13,609 bases of DNA from an uncultured Ardenticatenia bacterium (lineage in GTDB: Bacteria; Chloroflexota; Anaerolineae; Promineifilales; Promineifilaceae), in assembly GCA_937858165.1 (NCBI GenBank), contig CALLZA010000780.1, positions 1 through 13,609 on the forward strand. The letters run 5' to 3'. The translations under genes and the position numbers were made by a program. The number at the start of each line of letters is the position of its first letter. The first letter of the stretch is position 1. Shown one piece after another: positions 6,401 to 13,476 of this stretch. The notes under the pieces were generated by a model. The model made no database searches and was not told the origin of the DNA. It saw nothing but the letters and a program-made list of their open reading frames with translations.

Positions 6401-8058
6401 TAAGCACCTCCCAACCAGCTCGAAAGGTTAGCGGCGACGATCTCCAGCAGGTGTTGAGCCGAGCCGGTAAGGGTTCCGCCGTGGAATTGGGCCGCCTGTT
6501 GGGCCACGTTCAGACGTTCGACGACCGGCACCATGCCCGACGTGACGATGGGGGCGATGACGGCCGGATAGACGCCGATGACGATCAGGATGACGGAGAA
6601 GCTGACGAGCACGAACTTGTCGATGCCCATCAGCGGTCGCATGTCGTGCCACTTCTCGGCGTCGTAGTCGCCGAAGAACACCGAGTGGACAGCGCGCAGG
6701 ATGTAGGCCGCGGTGATGATGATGCCCAGCACGGAGATGATGGCGACGATGCCGTAGTAGTTAGACGGGTTCAGCCCGAATACCGCGTTCACGTCGATGC
6801 TGTTGCCGTTCCAGACGCCGAGGAAGATGGGAAACTCGGCGATGAAGCCCGACAGCCCGGGCATGCCCATGCTGACGAGACCGCCGATGATGAAGGCCAC
6901 CACCGTCCAGGGCAGGGCGCGGCGCATGCCGCTCAACTCGTCCATGTCGCGGGTGTGGGCCCGGTCGTAGATCATGCCGACGACGGAGAAGAAGAGGGCC
7001 GTCATCACGCCGTGGCTGACCATCTGGATGCCCGCGCCGGTGAATCCGGCGATGGTCAGGGCGGCAAAGCCCATCGACACCAGCCCCATATGGCTGACGC
7101 TGGAGTAGCCGATGAGATACTTCATGTCCTTCTGTCGCATGGCGATGAACGCGCCATAGATGACGTTAACCAGGGTCAGCAGCAGGATGAACGGCAGCCA
7201 GTAGACGGCGCCCTCCGGCAGCAGTTGGATGCCGACGCGCATGGCGGCATAGGCCCCCAACTTCATCAGCACGCCGGCGTGGATCATTGACACGGCCGTC
7301 GGCGCGGCCACGTGGCCGTCAGGCGACCAGTTGTGGAACGGCCACAGACCGGCCAGCACACCGAAGCCCAGAAAGAGGGGCATGAACCAGATGATCTGGG
7401 TGTCGAAGGCGAAGCTGGCCTCCGACCAGATGCGCAGGTCGAACGTTCGCAGTGGCGCGCCGCCGTCCACCGGCGTGAAGTAGAGCACCAGGAAGGCGAT
7501 GAACGAGACGAAGCTGCCGATGAGCAAGTAGAGGGTCAGCTTCATGGCCGCGTATTCGCGGCTGACCTTCCAGCCCCAGACGACGATCAGGACGTACATA
7601 GGCAGCACGGCCAGTTCGTAGAAGAAGAAGAGCAGGAACGCATCGACGGCGATGAAGACGCCGTGGACGCCGGCCACCAGCAGCATGAAGAAGGCGTAGA
7701 ACTCGCGCGGCCGATCCTCAATGCTCCACGAGACCAGCACGCCGCCCAGACCGACGATGCTGGTCAGCAGCACCAGTGTGGCGCTCAGCCCGTCGACGCC
7801 GACGATGTAGTTCAGGTCGATGCTGGCAACCCAGTTGTACTCTTCGACAAAGCGCAGCGATTCGGCCCACGGCGTGCCCGCTTCCGGCAAGCTTTGGTAG
7901 GTGGCGATGTAGACGTAGAGCGACAGTACCAGCCCCAGCACCATGGCCGCCAGCCCCAACATGCGGGCGTTTTCGCCCCGCTCCTTGGGCATCATCAAGA
8001 TGAGCACGGCAAAGAGGATGGGCGAGAGTGCGATGATCGATAGGTATGGGAAGTCCAT
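6400..8058 (-). CDS. nuoM: NADH-quinone oxidoreductase subunit M, divergent paralogue lacking the TM7 lysine
   Basis: This is an antiporter-like complex I subunit of 552 residues with the core fold intact: E148 in TM5 (FFYELAVLPMY), K266 in TM8 (VLMKLGAY) and E408 in TM12 (GFIAEFPIF). Aligning WPFHNWSPDGHVAAPTA with WPFHTWLPDAHTQAPTA of the other NuoM puts L235 where the TM7 lysine should be. It also has SPDGH for LPDAH and MIHAGV for MILAGV, marks of a separate NuoM lineage rather than a recent duplicate. The C-terminus is extended by some 40 residues. ATG at 8058 has a weak GGGGA upstream, and a long inverted repeat separates the gene from the other nuoM. It probably forms an extra proton-channel module, altered at one key site. 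Confidence 0.93.
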   Translation of the reverse strand: MDFPYLSIIALSPILFAVLILMMPKERGENARMLGLAAMVLGLVLSLYVYIATYQSLPEAGTPWAESLRFVEEYNWVASIDLNYIVGVDGLSATLVLLTSIVGLGGVLVSWSIEDRPREFYAFFMLLVAGVHGVFIAVDAFLLFFFYELAVLPMYVLIVVWGWKVSREYAAMKLTLYLLIGSFVSFIAFLVLYFTPVDGGAPLRTFDLRIWSEASFAFDTQIIWFMPLFLGFGVLAGLWPFHNWSPDGHVAAPTAVSMIHAGVLMKLGAYAAMRVGIQLLPEGAVYWLPFILLLTLVNVIYGAFIAMRQKDMKYLIGYSSVSHMGLVSMGFAALTIAGFTGAGIQMVSHGVMTALFFSVVGMIYDRAHTRDMDELSGMRRALPWTVVAFIIGGLVSMGMPGLSGFIAEFPIFLGVWNGNSIDVNAVFGLNPSNYYGIVAIISVLGIIITAAYILRAVHSVFFGDYDAEKWHDMRPLMGIDKFVLVSFSVILIVIGVYPAVIAPIVTSGMVPVVERLNVAQQAAQFHGGTLTGSAQHLLEIVAANLSSWLGGA

Positions 8059-8077
8059 AGTGTTTCCCCAGAAAGAA

Positions 8078-8148
8078 GGGGCCAGGTTCCAGGGGCCAGG
8101 TTCCAGGAAAGACTTTTCCCTGGAACCTGGCCCCTGGAACCTGGAACC
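8078..8148. repeat. Long inverted repeat of CCAGGTT/CCAGGGG heptamers
   Basis: The left arm is four 7-mers: CCAGGTT, CCAGGGG, CCAGGTT and CCAGGAA (8082-8109). The right arm is their inverted copy. Bases 8082-8107 pair perfectly with 8119-8144 (26 bp) around an 11-nt loop, and 8078-8079 with 8147-8148 extend it after two mismatches. The outer edge is the last base of the TAG stop of the upstream nuoM (8150-8148). Almost all of the gap is this element. No U tract follows, so it is not a standard terminator. Confidence 0.92.
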
Positions 8149-9695
8149 TAACTGCTAAAGAGCCTCGTCACAGTATCGTTAATGACGGCCAGCAACCACT
8201 GTGGCCAGATGCCCAGGCTGAGCATCAGGACCATGAGCGGCCAGATGACCAGATGTTCGCGGACAGTCATCTCCGGCAGCCCCGCCCAGCGCGGCTTCAG
8301 CGGGCCGTGGAGCGTCGCGCCGATGCCCTTCAGGATGTAAGCGCCGGTCATGAGCAGGCCCAGCATCGACAGGGCCAGTTGCACGGTGAAGACCGACCAC
8401 GCGCCGCGAATGACCATGAACTCGCCCACGAAGCCGTTGAGGCCGGGCAGGCCCAGCGAGGCCATGCTGGTGAAAATGAGGATCATGCCGTAGACGGGCA
8501 TGACCGTCCAGATGCCGCCATACTCCTTCAGGTCGCGGGTGTGGGTGCGCGAATAGATGACGCCGACGAGGAAGAACATGCCCGCGGCCGACAAACCGTG
8601 GTTGAACATCTGCATCACCGCGCCGTTGGTGGCGATGATGGCGTCGTAGCTTAGCCCCGCGGCGCGGCCGGGCAGGCCATAGGCGTAGGCCATGACGGCA
8701 ATGCCCAGGACGACGAAGCCCATGTGGTTGATGGACGAGTAGGCCACCAGCCGCTTGAAGTCCCACTGGCCGAAGGCGGCGTAGGCTCCCAGGACGATGC
8801 TGAGCATGCCCAGCACGGCCAGGACGCCGGCTGTCAGGTGCGCCTGGGCCGGGAAGAGGGGAATGACTAGGCGGATGAAGCCATAGGCCCCCAGCTTCAA
8901 CAGCACGCCGGCCAGGATCATGGAGCCGGCCGTTGGGGCCTGGGTGTGGGCGTCGGGCAGCCAGGTGTGGAACGGCCAGATGGGCACTTTGATGGCGAAG
9001 GCGATGACGAACGCCCAGAAGGCGACGCCCTTCACCAGATCGACCGGGATGCCGGTGTTGGGCAAGACGCTGCCCGGCGGCAGGTTGACCCAGGTTGTCA
9101 TCAACTCCACGATGTCGAACGTGCCCATTGAGATGCCCATCACCTGGATAGCCAGCAGCAGGCCCAGGCTGCCGGCCATGGTGTAGATGATGAACTTGAA
9201 CGAGGCGTACTCGCGATCCTTGCCGCCCCACAGCTTGATCAGGAAGTACATCGGCACCAGGCCGAACTCCCAGAAGATGAAGAAGATGATCAGGTCGAGC
9301 GAGGCGAACAGGCCCAGCATGGCCGTTTCCATGAGCAGGAAGAGGAACATATAGGTGCGCACGTTCTCTTCGATCTCAAAGGAGGCCAGAATCGCCAGCG
9401 GCGTCAGCAGTGTGGTCAGCAGCAGCATCGCCAGGCTGATGCCGTCGATGCCGATGTGGAAGCTGGAGCCGATGGCCGGGAACCACGGCAACATCGTTTC
9501 GAACTGCATGCCGGCGTCCACGCGGTCATAGTTGAACCACATGATCAATACCAGCACCAGCGGCACGAGGCTGAACAGCAGCGCCAGCCGGCGGGCGGTG
9601 TCCTTGGCGTCGTCGGGCAAGACGAAGATCAGCAGTGATGCCGCCAGTGGGAAGAAGATCGTCAGGATCAGGAGGTTGTTGAGAATGACGTCCAT
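8148..9695 (-). CDS. nuoM: NADH-quinone oxidoreductase subunit M, canonical paralogue (NuoM)
   Basis: This is an antiporter-like proton-channel subunit of complex I with 515 residues, close to the usual NuoM length. All key charges are present: E143 in TM5 (FFIFWEFGLVPMY), K236 in TM7 (AFAIKVPIWPFHTWLPDAH), K267 in TM8 (LLKLGAY) and E425 in TM12 (GFVGEF). It lies directly after nuoL and before a second, divergent nuoM, so the complex encoded here should contain two M-type subunits. ATG at 9695 has no clear Shine-Dalgarno. Long inverted repeats occupy the gaps on both sides, and its TAG stop touches the one downstream. Confidence 0.97.
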   Translation of the reverse strand: MDVILNNLLILTIFFPLAASLLIFVLPDDAKDTARRLALLFSLVPLVLVLIMWFNYDRVDAGMQFETMLPWFPAIGSSFHIGIDGISLAMLLLTTLLTPLAILASFEIEENVRTYMFLFLLMETAMLGLFASLDLIIFFIFWEFGLVPMYFLIKLWGGKDREYASFKFIIYTMAGSLGLLLAIQVMGISMGTFDIVELMTTWVNLPPGSVLPNTGIPVDLVKGVAFWAFVIAFAIKVPIWPFHTWLPDAHTQAPTAGSMILAGVLLKLGAYGFIRLVIPLFPAQAHLTAGVLAVLGMLSIVLGAYAAFGQWDFKRLVAYSSINHMGFVVLGIAVMAYAYGLPGRAAGLSYDAIIATNGAVMQMFNHGLSAAGMFFLVGVIYSRTHTRDLKEYGGIWTVMPVYGMILIFTSMASLGLPGLNGFVGEFMVIRGAWSVFTVQLALSMLGLLMTGAYILKGIGATLHGPLKPRWAGLPEMTVREHLVIWPLMVLMLSLGIWPQWLLAVINDTVTRLFSS

Positions 9696-9721
9696 AGTCG
9701 TGTCGCCAACCGCAAGAGAGT

Positions 9722-9796
9722 AACCACAGATTTCACGGGTGATACAGAGTTACAGAGTGGTTGGTGAACACTGTGTCATCTGTGAAATCCGTGGTT
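9722..9796. repeat. Inverted repeat of CACRGATNN-type nonamers
   Basis: Bases 9722-9747 pair with 9771-9796 with four mismatches in 26. Within each arm a word of about nine bases recurs: CACAGATTT, CACGGGTGA, TACAGAGTT on one arm and CACGGATTT, CACAGATGA, CACAGTGTT on the other. It fills most of the nuoL-nuoM gap and begins 10 nt after the nuoL stop. Similar CACGGATTT-type palindromes recur between genes in several bacterial phyla. Confidence 0.8.
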
Positions 9797-9806
9797 TCTT
9801 TCTGCT

Positions 9807-12062
9807 TTAGAAAATGTTCGAGATCAGCCCGCTGTTGATTAGCAAGAGAATCGCCGCCAACGCTGTGGCGATGAAGACGGAGATGAGCGCATACTCCTGC
9901 ACCTTGCCCGTCTGCAAGTAGCGGAACTCCTTGGCCATGGACAGGAAGCCGTCCTTGATCTTGTCGACGCCGCTGCTGATGACTACCTCTTCAAAGCGCT
10001 TGAAGGCGGCTCCGGTGCGGTAGAAGGCGCGGGCGATGCCGTGAAGAATTCCGTCAATGATGTTCTGGTCGATCAGTTCGTAGGCAATCTTCTCTGAGAA
10101 GTAGGTCGTCGGGGCGACGAACAGCCGCTGATAGAGGCCATCCCAGCCCCACTTGTTGTTCAGGAAGCCGTGGGCCGGGCCGAGAGTGCGAATCATCGGG
10201 TCGGGCTGGCCGGTTTCCAGCGGCCGCCGGCCATAGACCCACCAGCCGAGCGCCAGCCCGCCCAGGGCCACCACCAGCGAGACGATCAGCGGAACCCACG
10301 ACCAGGGCAGGGTCTCAAAGGTGTGGGCCACCAGCCCCCGCTCATACAGCTCTTCCATCAGGTGGTAGTACTCCGCCCCGGCGTAGTGGTGGAAGAAGTT
10401 ATAGAAGATGCCGTCCGTGCCCAGGAAGCGGTCGGAGATGCCGCTCCAGCCTACGGTGACGGCGAACAGCGACAGCAGCACCAGCGGTATGGTCATGAAC
10501 GGCGAGCTTTCGTGGGCGTGTTCGGCCAGCTGGGTGCGCGGTTTGCCCAGGAAGGTCATGCTGATCTGGCGCGCCGTGTAGAAGGCAGTCAGCAGCGCGG
10601 CCACGGCCAGGGTGATAAAGACAACCAGAGCCAGCAGCTTGGCGTCGTGGGACCACTGGTACCACGCTTCGGCGAAGATCTCGTCCTTCGACCAGAAGCC
10701 GGCGGTGACGAACGGGAAGCCGGCCAGGGCCAGGCCGCCGATGAGGAACGTCCAGAAGGTGACGGGCATCTTGTGGCGCAAGCCGCCCATGTTGCGCATG
10801 TCCTGCGGGTCGTGGTGGTGGTCGTGGACGTGCACCGCGCCGTGCTCCATGCCGTGGATGACTGAGCCGGAGGCCAGGAAGAGCAGCGCCTTAAAGAAGG
10901 CGTGGGTGATCAGATGGAACGTGGCCGGCACGTAGGCCCCCAGGCCGACGGCGGCGACCATGAAGCCCAACTGCGAGATGGTCGAATAGGCCAGTACGCC
11001 CTTGACGTCATACTGGGCCACGGCGATGGTGGCCGCCATGAGCGCCGTGAACGCGCCGATGCCGGCAATGATCAGCCCGGCGTAGGGCGTGCCTTCGATG
11101 CTGACGGCGATCAACGGGAAGATGCGCAACAGCATGAAGATACCGGCCGAGACCATGGCCGCGGCATGGATGATGGCGCTGACCGGGGTGGGGCCTTCCA
11201 TCGCGTCGGGCAACCAGACGTGCAGCGGCCACTGGGCCGACTTGCCGACCGTGCCGGTGAACAGCAGCAGCGTCATGATGCCCAGCCCGCCGAAGCCGAC
11301 CAGGTTGATAACCTGCTCGAACTTCTCGACGGTGAACGCCTCGCTAAAGTCCAGCGTGCCGAACGCCCACCAGAAGAAGACGATGCCCAGCAGCATGACC
11401 ACGTCGGCGATGCGGGTGGTCATGAACGCTTTCTTGGCCGCCTCGCGCGGCGGAATGCGGCTGATCTCCTGGTGCTCAGGGTAGTTGCGGGCATACCAGA
11501 AGCCGATCAGCGAGTAGGAGCAGAAGCCCATCAGTTCCCAGCCGACGAACAGCAGCAACAGGTTATCGGCCACCACCAGCAGCAGCATGGAGCCGCCGAA
11601 GAGGCACATGTAGCCGAAGAAGCGGGCCAGCAGCGGCTCTTCGGTCATGTCGTGCTGCGGCTCGCCCTTGTGCTTGCCCAGCCCGTGGCCCCAGTTGTGG
11701 TAGCCGACGCTGTAGACGAAGATCATCGTCGTGGCAAAGGAGACCATCAGGAGCATGATCGCCCCCAGCGGGTCAACGGCCACACCCATCTTGAGCCACT
11801 GCCCCTGGAAGAAGTCGCCCAGCGGCAGCCAGTGGACAGCGCTGGCGATCTGCTCCGGGTGTTCTTCCAGTTCGTGGAGGCCGCGGCCGAGGACGCTGAT
11901 GGCCACCGTCCAGCTCATGATCAGCGAGCTGATGATGGCGACCCAGGCGATGATCCAACTGAGTGTGCGGCTGCGCCAGGCGAACAGGGCGATGATGAAA
12001 AAGGCCGCGATCGGCATGGCCGGTATCAGCCAGGTCAGGGTGGTTAGGAGCTGCGCGTTCAT
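9807..12062 (-). CDS. nuoL: NADH-quinone oxidoreductase subunit L (NuoL), extended lateral helix
   Basis: NuoL is the distal antiporter-like subunit of complex I, whose C-terminal lateral helix runs along the other channel subunits. It has 751 residues against 613 in E. coli. Channel residues are present: E176 (TM5, FVGWELMGF), K274 (TM7, GTVGKSAQWPLHVWLPDAMEG), H299 (SAIIHAAAMV), K391 (HAFFKALLFL) and the K459-D460 pair (FWSKDEI). A His-rich loop (HVHDHHHD) is at 411-418. After FVAP (648-651) about 74 residues precede the final membrane helix, against about 44 in E. coli, consistent with a longer lateral helix suited to spanning an extra NuoM. The ATG at 12062 has no Shine-Dalgarno, because an inverted repeat ends 5 nt upstream of it. 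Confidence 0.97.
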   Translation of the reverse strand: MNAQLLTTLTWLIPAMPIAAFFIIALFAWRSRTLSWIIAWVAIISSLIMSWTVAISVLGRGLHELEEHPEQIASAVHWLPLGDFFQGQWLKMGVAVDPLGAIMLLMVSFATTMIFVYSVGYHNWGHGLGKHKGEPQHDMTEEPLLARFFGYMCLFGGSMLLLVVADNLLLLFVGWELMGFCSYSLIGFWYARNYPEHQEISRIPPREAAKKAFMTTRIADVVMLLGIVFFWWAFGTLDFSEAFTVEKFEQVINLVGFGGLGIMTLLLFTGTVGKSAQWPLHVWLPDAMEGPTPVSAIIHAAAMVSAGIFMLLRIFPLIAVSIEGTPYAGLIIAGIGAFTALMAATIAVAQYDVKGVLAYSTISQLGFMVAAVGLGAYVPATFHLITHAFFKALLFLASGSVIHGMEHGAVHVHDHHHDPQDMRNMGGLRHKMPVTFWTFLIGGLALAGFPFVTAGFWSKDEIFAEAWYQWSHDAKLLALVVFITLAVAALLTAFYTARQISMTFLGKPRTQLAEHAHESSPFMTIPLVLLSLFAVTVGWSGISDRFLGTDGIFYNFFHHYAGAEYYHLMEELYERGLVAHTFETLPWSWVPLIVSLVVALGGLALGWWVYGRRPLETGQPDPMIRTLGPAHGFLNNKWGWDGLYQRLFVAPTTYFSEKIAYELIDQNIIDGILHGIARAFYRTGAAFKRFEEVVISSGVDKIKDGFLSMAKEFRYLQTGKVQEYALISVFIATALAAILLLINSGLISNIF

Positions 12063-12066
12063 AGGC

Positions 12067-12140
12067 AGTTGTTAGTTGTTAGTTGTCAGTTGTCAGTTGT
12101 CAGTGTCAAACTGATCACTGACAACTGACAACTAACAACT
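12067..12140. repeat. Long inverted repeat of AGTTGTY heptamers
   Basis: The left arm holds five 7-mers: AGTTGTT twice, then AGTTGTC three times (12067-12101). The right arm is three inverted copies. Bases 12074-12097 pair perfectly with 12117-12140 (24 bp). A shift by one heptamer gives another stem with 18 perfect inner pairs (12088-12105 with 12116-12133), so the hairpin can slip between registers. Its outer edge lies inside the nuoK stop codon (12141-12139) and the other edge is 4 nt from the nuoL start codon, so it fills the whole gap. Confidence 0.92.
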
Positions 12141-12447
12141 AGTTCTTCAGCGTATCGAGTTCCTCCGCGATGACCGAGTCGCGGCTGCGATAGACAGAGA
12201 TGACCAGGGCCAGACCGACGGCCGCTTCGGCCGCGGCAACGGTCAGAACAAACGTAGCCCACACCAGACCAACCGACTGATCGGGCGTGAAGTAGCGCCA
12301 GAAGGCGATCAGGTTGATGTTGACGGCGTTGAGCATCAGTTCGACACCCATCAGGATGGCGATGGCGTTGCGCCGGGCCAAGACGCCGTAGAGGCCAATG
12401 CAGAACAGGGCCGCGCTGAGCAGCAGGAACCACGACAGGGGAATCAC
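12139..12447 (-). CDS. nuoK: NADH-quinone oxidoreductase subunit K (NuoK)
   Basis: This is a 102-residue protein with three membrane helices that links NuoN-side channels to the J/H end of the complex I membrane arm. Two buried glutamates, E36 in TM2 (GVELMLN) and E74 in TM3 (AAAEAAVG), correspond to the pair in E. coli NuoK. The length is normal. The start is GTG at 12447, overlapping the TGA stop of nuoJ by 4 nt, with a strong GGAGGAG just upstream, so it is translationally coupled to nuoJ. Its TAG stop lies inside the AGTTGTY inverted repeat. Confidence 0.97.
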   Translation of the reverse strand: MIPLSWFLLLSAALFCIGLYGVLARRNAIAILMGVELMLNAVNINLIAFWRYFTPDQSVGLVWATFVLTVAAAEAAVGLALVISVYRSRDSVIAEELDTLKN

Positions 12448-12992
12448 TCGTTCTCCTCCTCGCCGCTGTGCGGCCAGGCGATGATGATGGAGCCGACGAG
12501 GGCCGCCAGCAGCAGCACGGAGGCCAGTTCAAACGGCAGCACGTAGGCCTCGGCGCTGACGAAGGAGCGGCCCAGGCGGGCGACGCTGCTCTGGAGCGTG
12601 GCCGGGTCGACCTGCGGCGCGGATTGCAGCGCGCCATCGGCCGGGATCATCGGGTAGAGCCGGACGATGACCACGACCAGGATGGCCAGGGTTAGCACCG
12701 CGCCGACCAACGCGCCGATGGCCTGCGAGTTAAACGGCGTCTCGTTGGTCTGCATCAGCCGGCGGGTCATCATGATGGCAAAGATGATCAGAATGGAGAT
12801 CGCGCCGATGTAGACGAGCAACTGGGCCATGCCCAGAAAGGGAGCTTCCAGAAGGACGTAGATGCCGGCCACGCCGACGAATGACACCATCAGGGCCAGC
12901 GCCGCGTGGAACAGGTTGCGCATGGTGACGACGACGATGGCCGACGTCAGCGTGATGGCGGCGAGGATGAAGAAGACGATCTGCTGGCTCAT
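12444..12992 (-). CDS. nuoJ: NADH-quinone oxidoreductase subunit J (NuoJ)
   Basis: This membrane subunit of complex I has 182 residues and five helices. The conserved third helix (about 55-76) has the YIGAISILIIF stretch with Y61 that lies beside the proton path and carries the pi-bulge in solved structures. The last helix (PFELASVLLLAALVG, 153-167) is also typical. The ATG at 12992 is chosen over a longer in-frame extension because the first helix begins directly after it and the upstream residues are low-complexity Pro/Thr/Arg sequence that overlaps nuoH in another frame. It follows the nuoH stop by about 30 nt without an intervening nuoI. Confidence 0.96.
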   Translation of the reverse strand: MSQQIVFFILAAITLTSAIVVVTMRNLFHAALALMVSFVGVAGIYVLLEAPFLGMAQLLVYIGAISILIIFAIMMTRRLMQTNETPFNSQAIGALVGAVLTLAILVVVIVRLYPMIPADGALQSAPQVDPATLQSSVARLGRSFVSAEAYVLPFELASVLLLAALVGSIIIAWPHSGEEENE

Positions 12993-13023
12993 GCTTGCGC
13001 CTCGTTTCCTTTGTTGTGCGGCC

Positions 13024-13406
13024 CTAGTGGACGGGCACGGTGATCGGCTCGCGCGCGCCGAGCGGCCCGCCGTGGGCCTCCGGTTCGCTGTGGGCCGGTT
13101 CGGCGTGGCCGTGGGCGTCGTGTTCGTCGTGCAGCAGTTCGCGTCCGCCGGGTCCGTCGCCACCGTTCATCGCCAGCCGATTCTGTCGGCCGCGCCGCCG
13201 CAGGATCTCCAGGGTGACCGCGGCGATCAGGATGTTGAGTGTCAGATGGATGGCCATGCGCAGCACGACGTTTGTCCCACTGGGGATGAGTTTATCGACA
13301 ATGGCCGTGAAGAACAGCAGCGCCAGCGACACCGGCACCAGGAACTTCCAGTTGAAGTTGAGGATTTGGTCAACCCGAACGCGGGGTAGGGTGCTGCGAA
13401 CCCAGT
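13024..13406 (-). CDS. nuoH: NADH-quinone oxidoreductase subunit H (NuoH), C-terminal part only
   Basis: NuoH sits at the junction with the hydrophilic arm and helps form the quinone site. About 126 C-terminal residues remain, starting [20 protein letters not shown], which is the conserved NuoH pattern before its last helix ([17 protein letters not shown]). E. coli NuoH ends soon after that helix. Here a further hydrophobic segment ([20 protein letters not shown]) and a tail of about 50 residues rich in His, Glu and Gly ([20 protein letters not shown]) follow. The 5' part of the gene is cut off at 13406 by sequencing adapter, so the gene is truncated by assembly and not broken in the cell. 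Confidence 0.93.
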
Positions 13407-13476
13407 CTGTCTCTTATACACATCTGACGCTGCCGACGAGCGATCTAGTGTAGATCTCGGTGGTCGCCGTATCATT
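13407..13476 (+). other. Illumina Nextera i5/P5 adapter read-through (non-biological)
   Basis: Bases 13407-13425 are the Nextera mosaic end CTGTCTCTTATACACATCT, followed by GACGCTGCCGACGA (13426-13439). Next come an 8-base index GCGATCTA (13440-13447), the reverse complement of TAGATCGC (index 501), and the complete reverse complement of P5 (13448-13476). Every adapter base matches. Confidence 0.99.

Noticed and set aside
8078..8148. Rho-independent terminator between the two nuoM genes
   Set aside because: The stem is very long (26 bp) but no T tract follows in the direction of transcription, and the downstream nuo genes need read-through.
8148..9695. nuoM paralogues as a recent tandem duplication
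   Set aside because: The two proteins differ through most of their length and in diagnostic loops, so they are old paralogues.
10902..12047. Long plus-strand ORF of 381 residues opposite nuoL
   Set aside because: It is antisense to conserved NuoL channel motifs. The length is explained by high GC at third codon positions.
12067..12140. CRISPR-like or satellite array
   Set aside because: The units are 7-mers without spacers and the whole is an inverted repeat. No cas genes are present.
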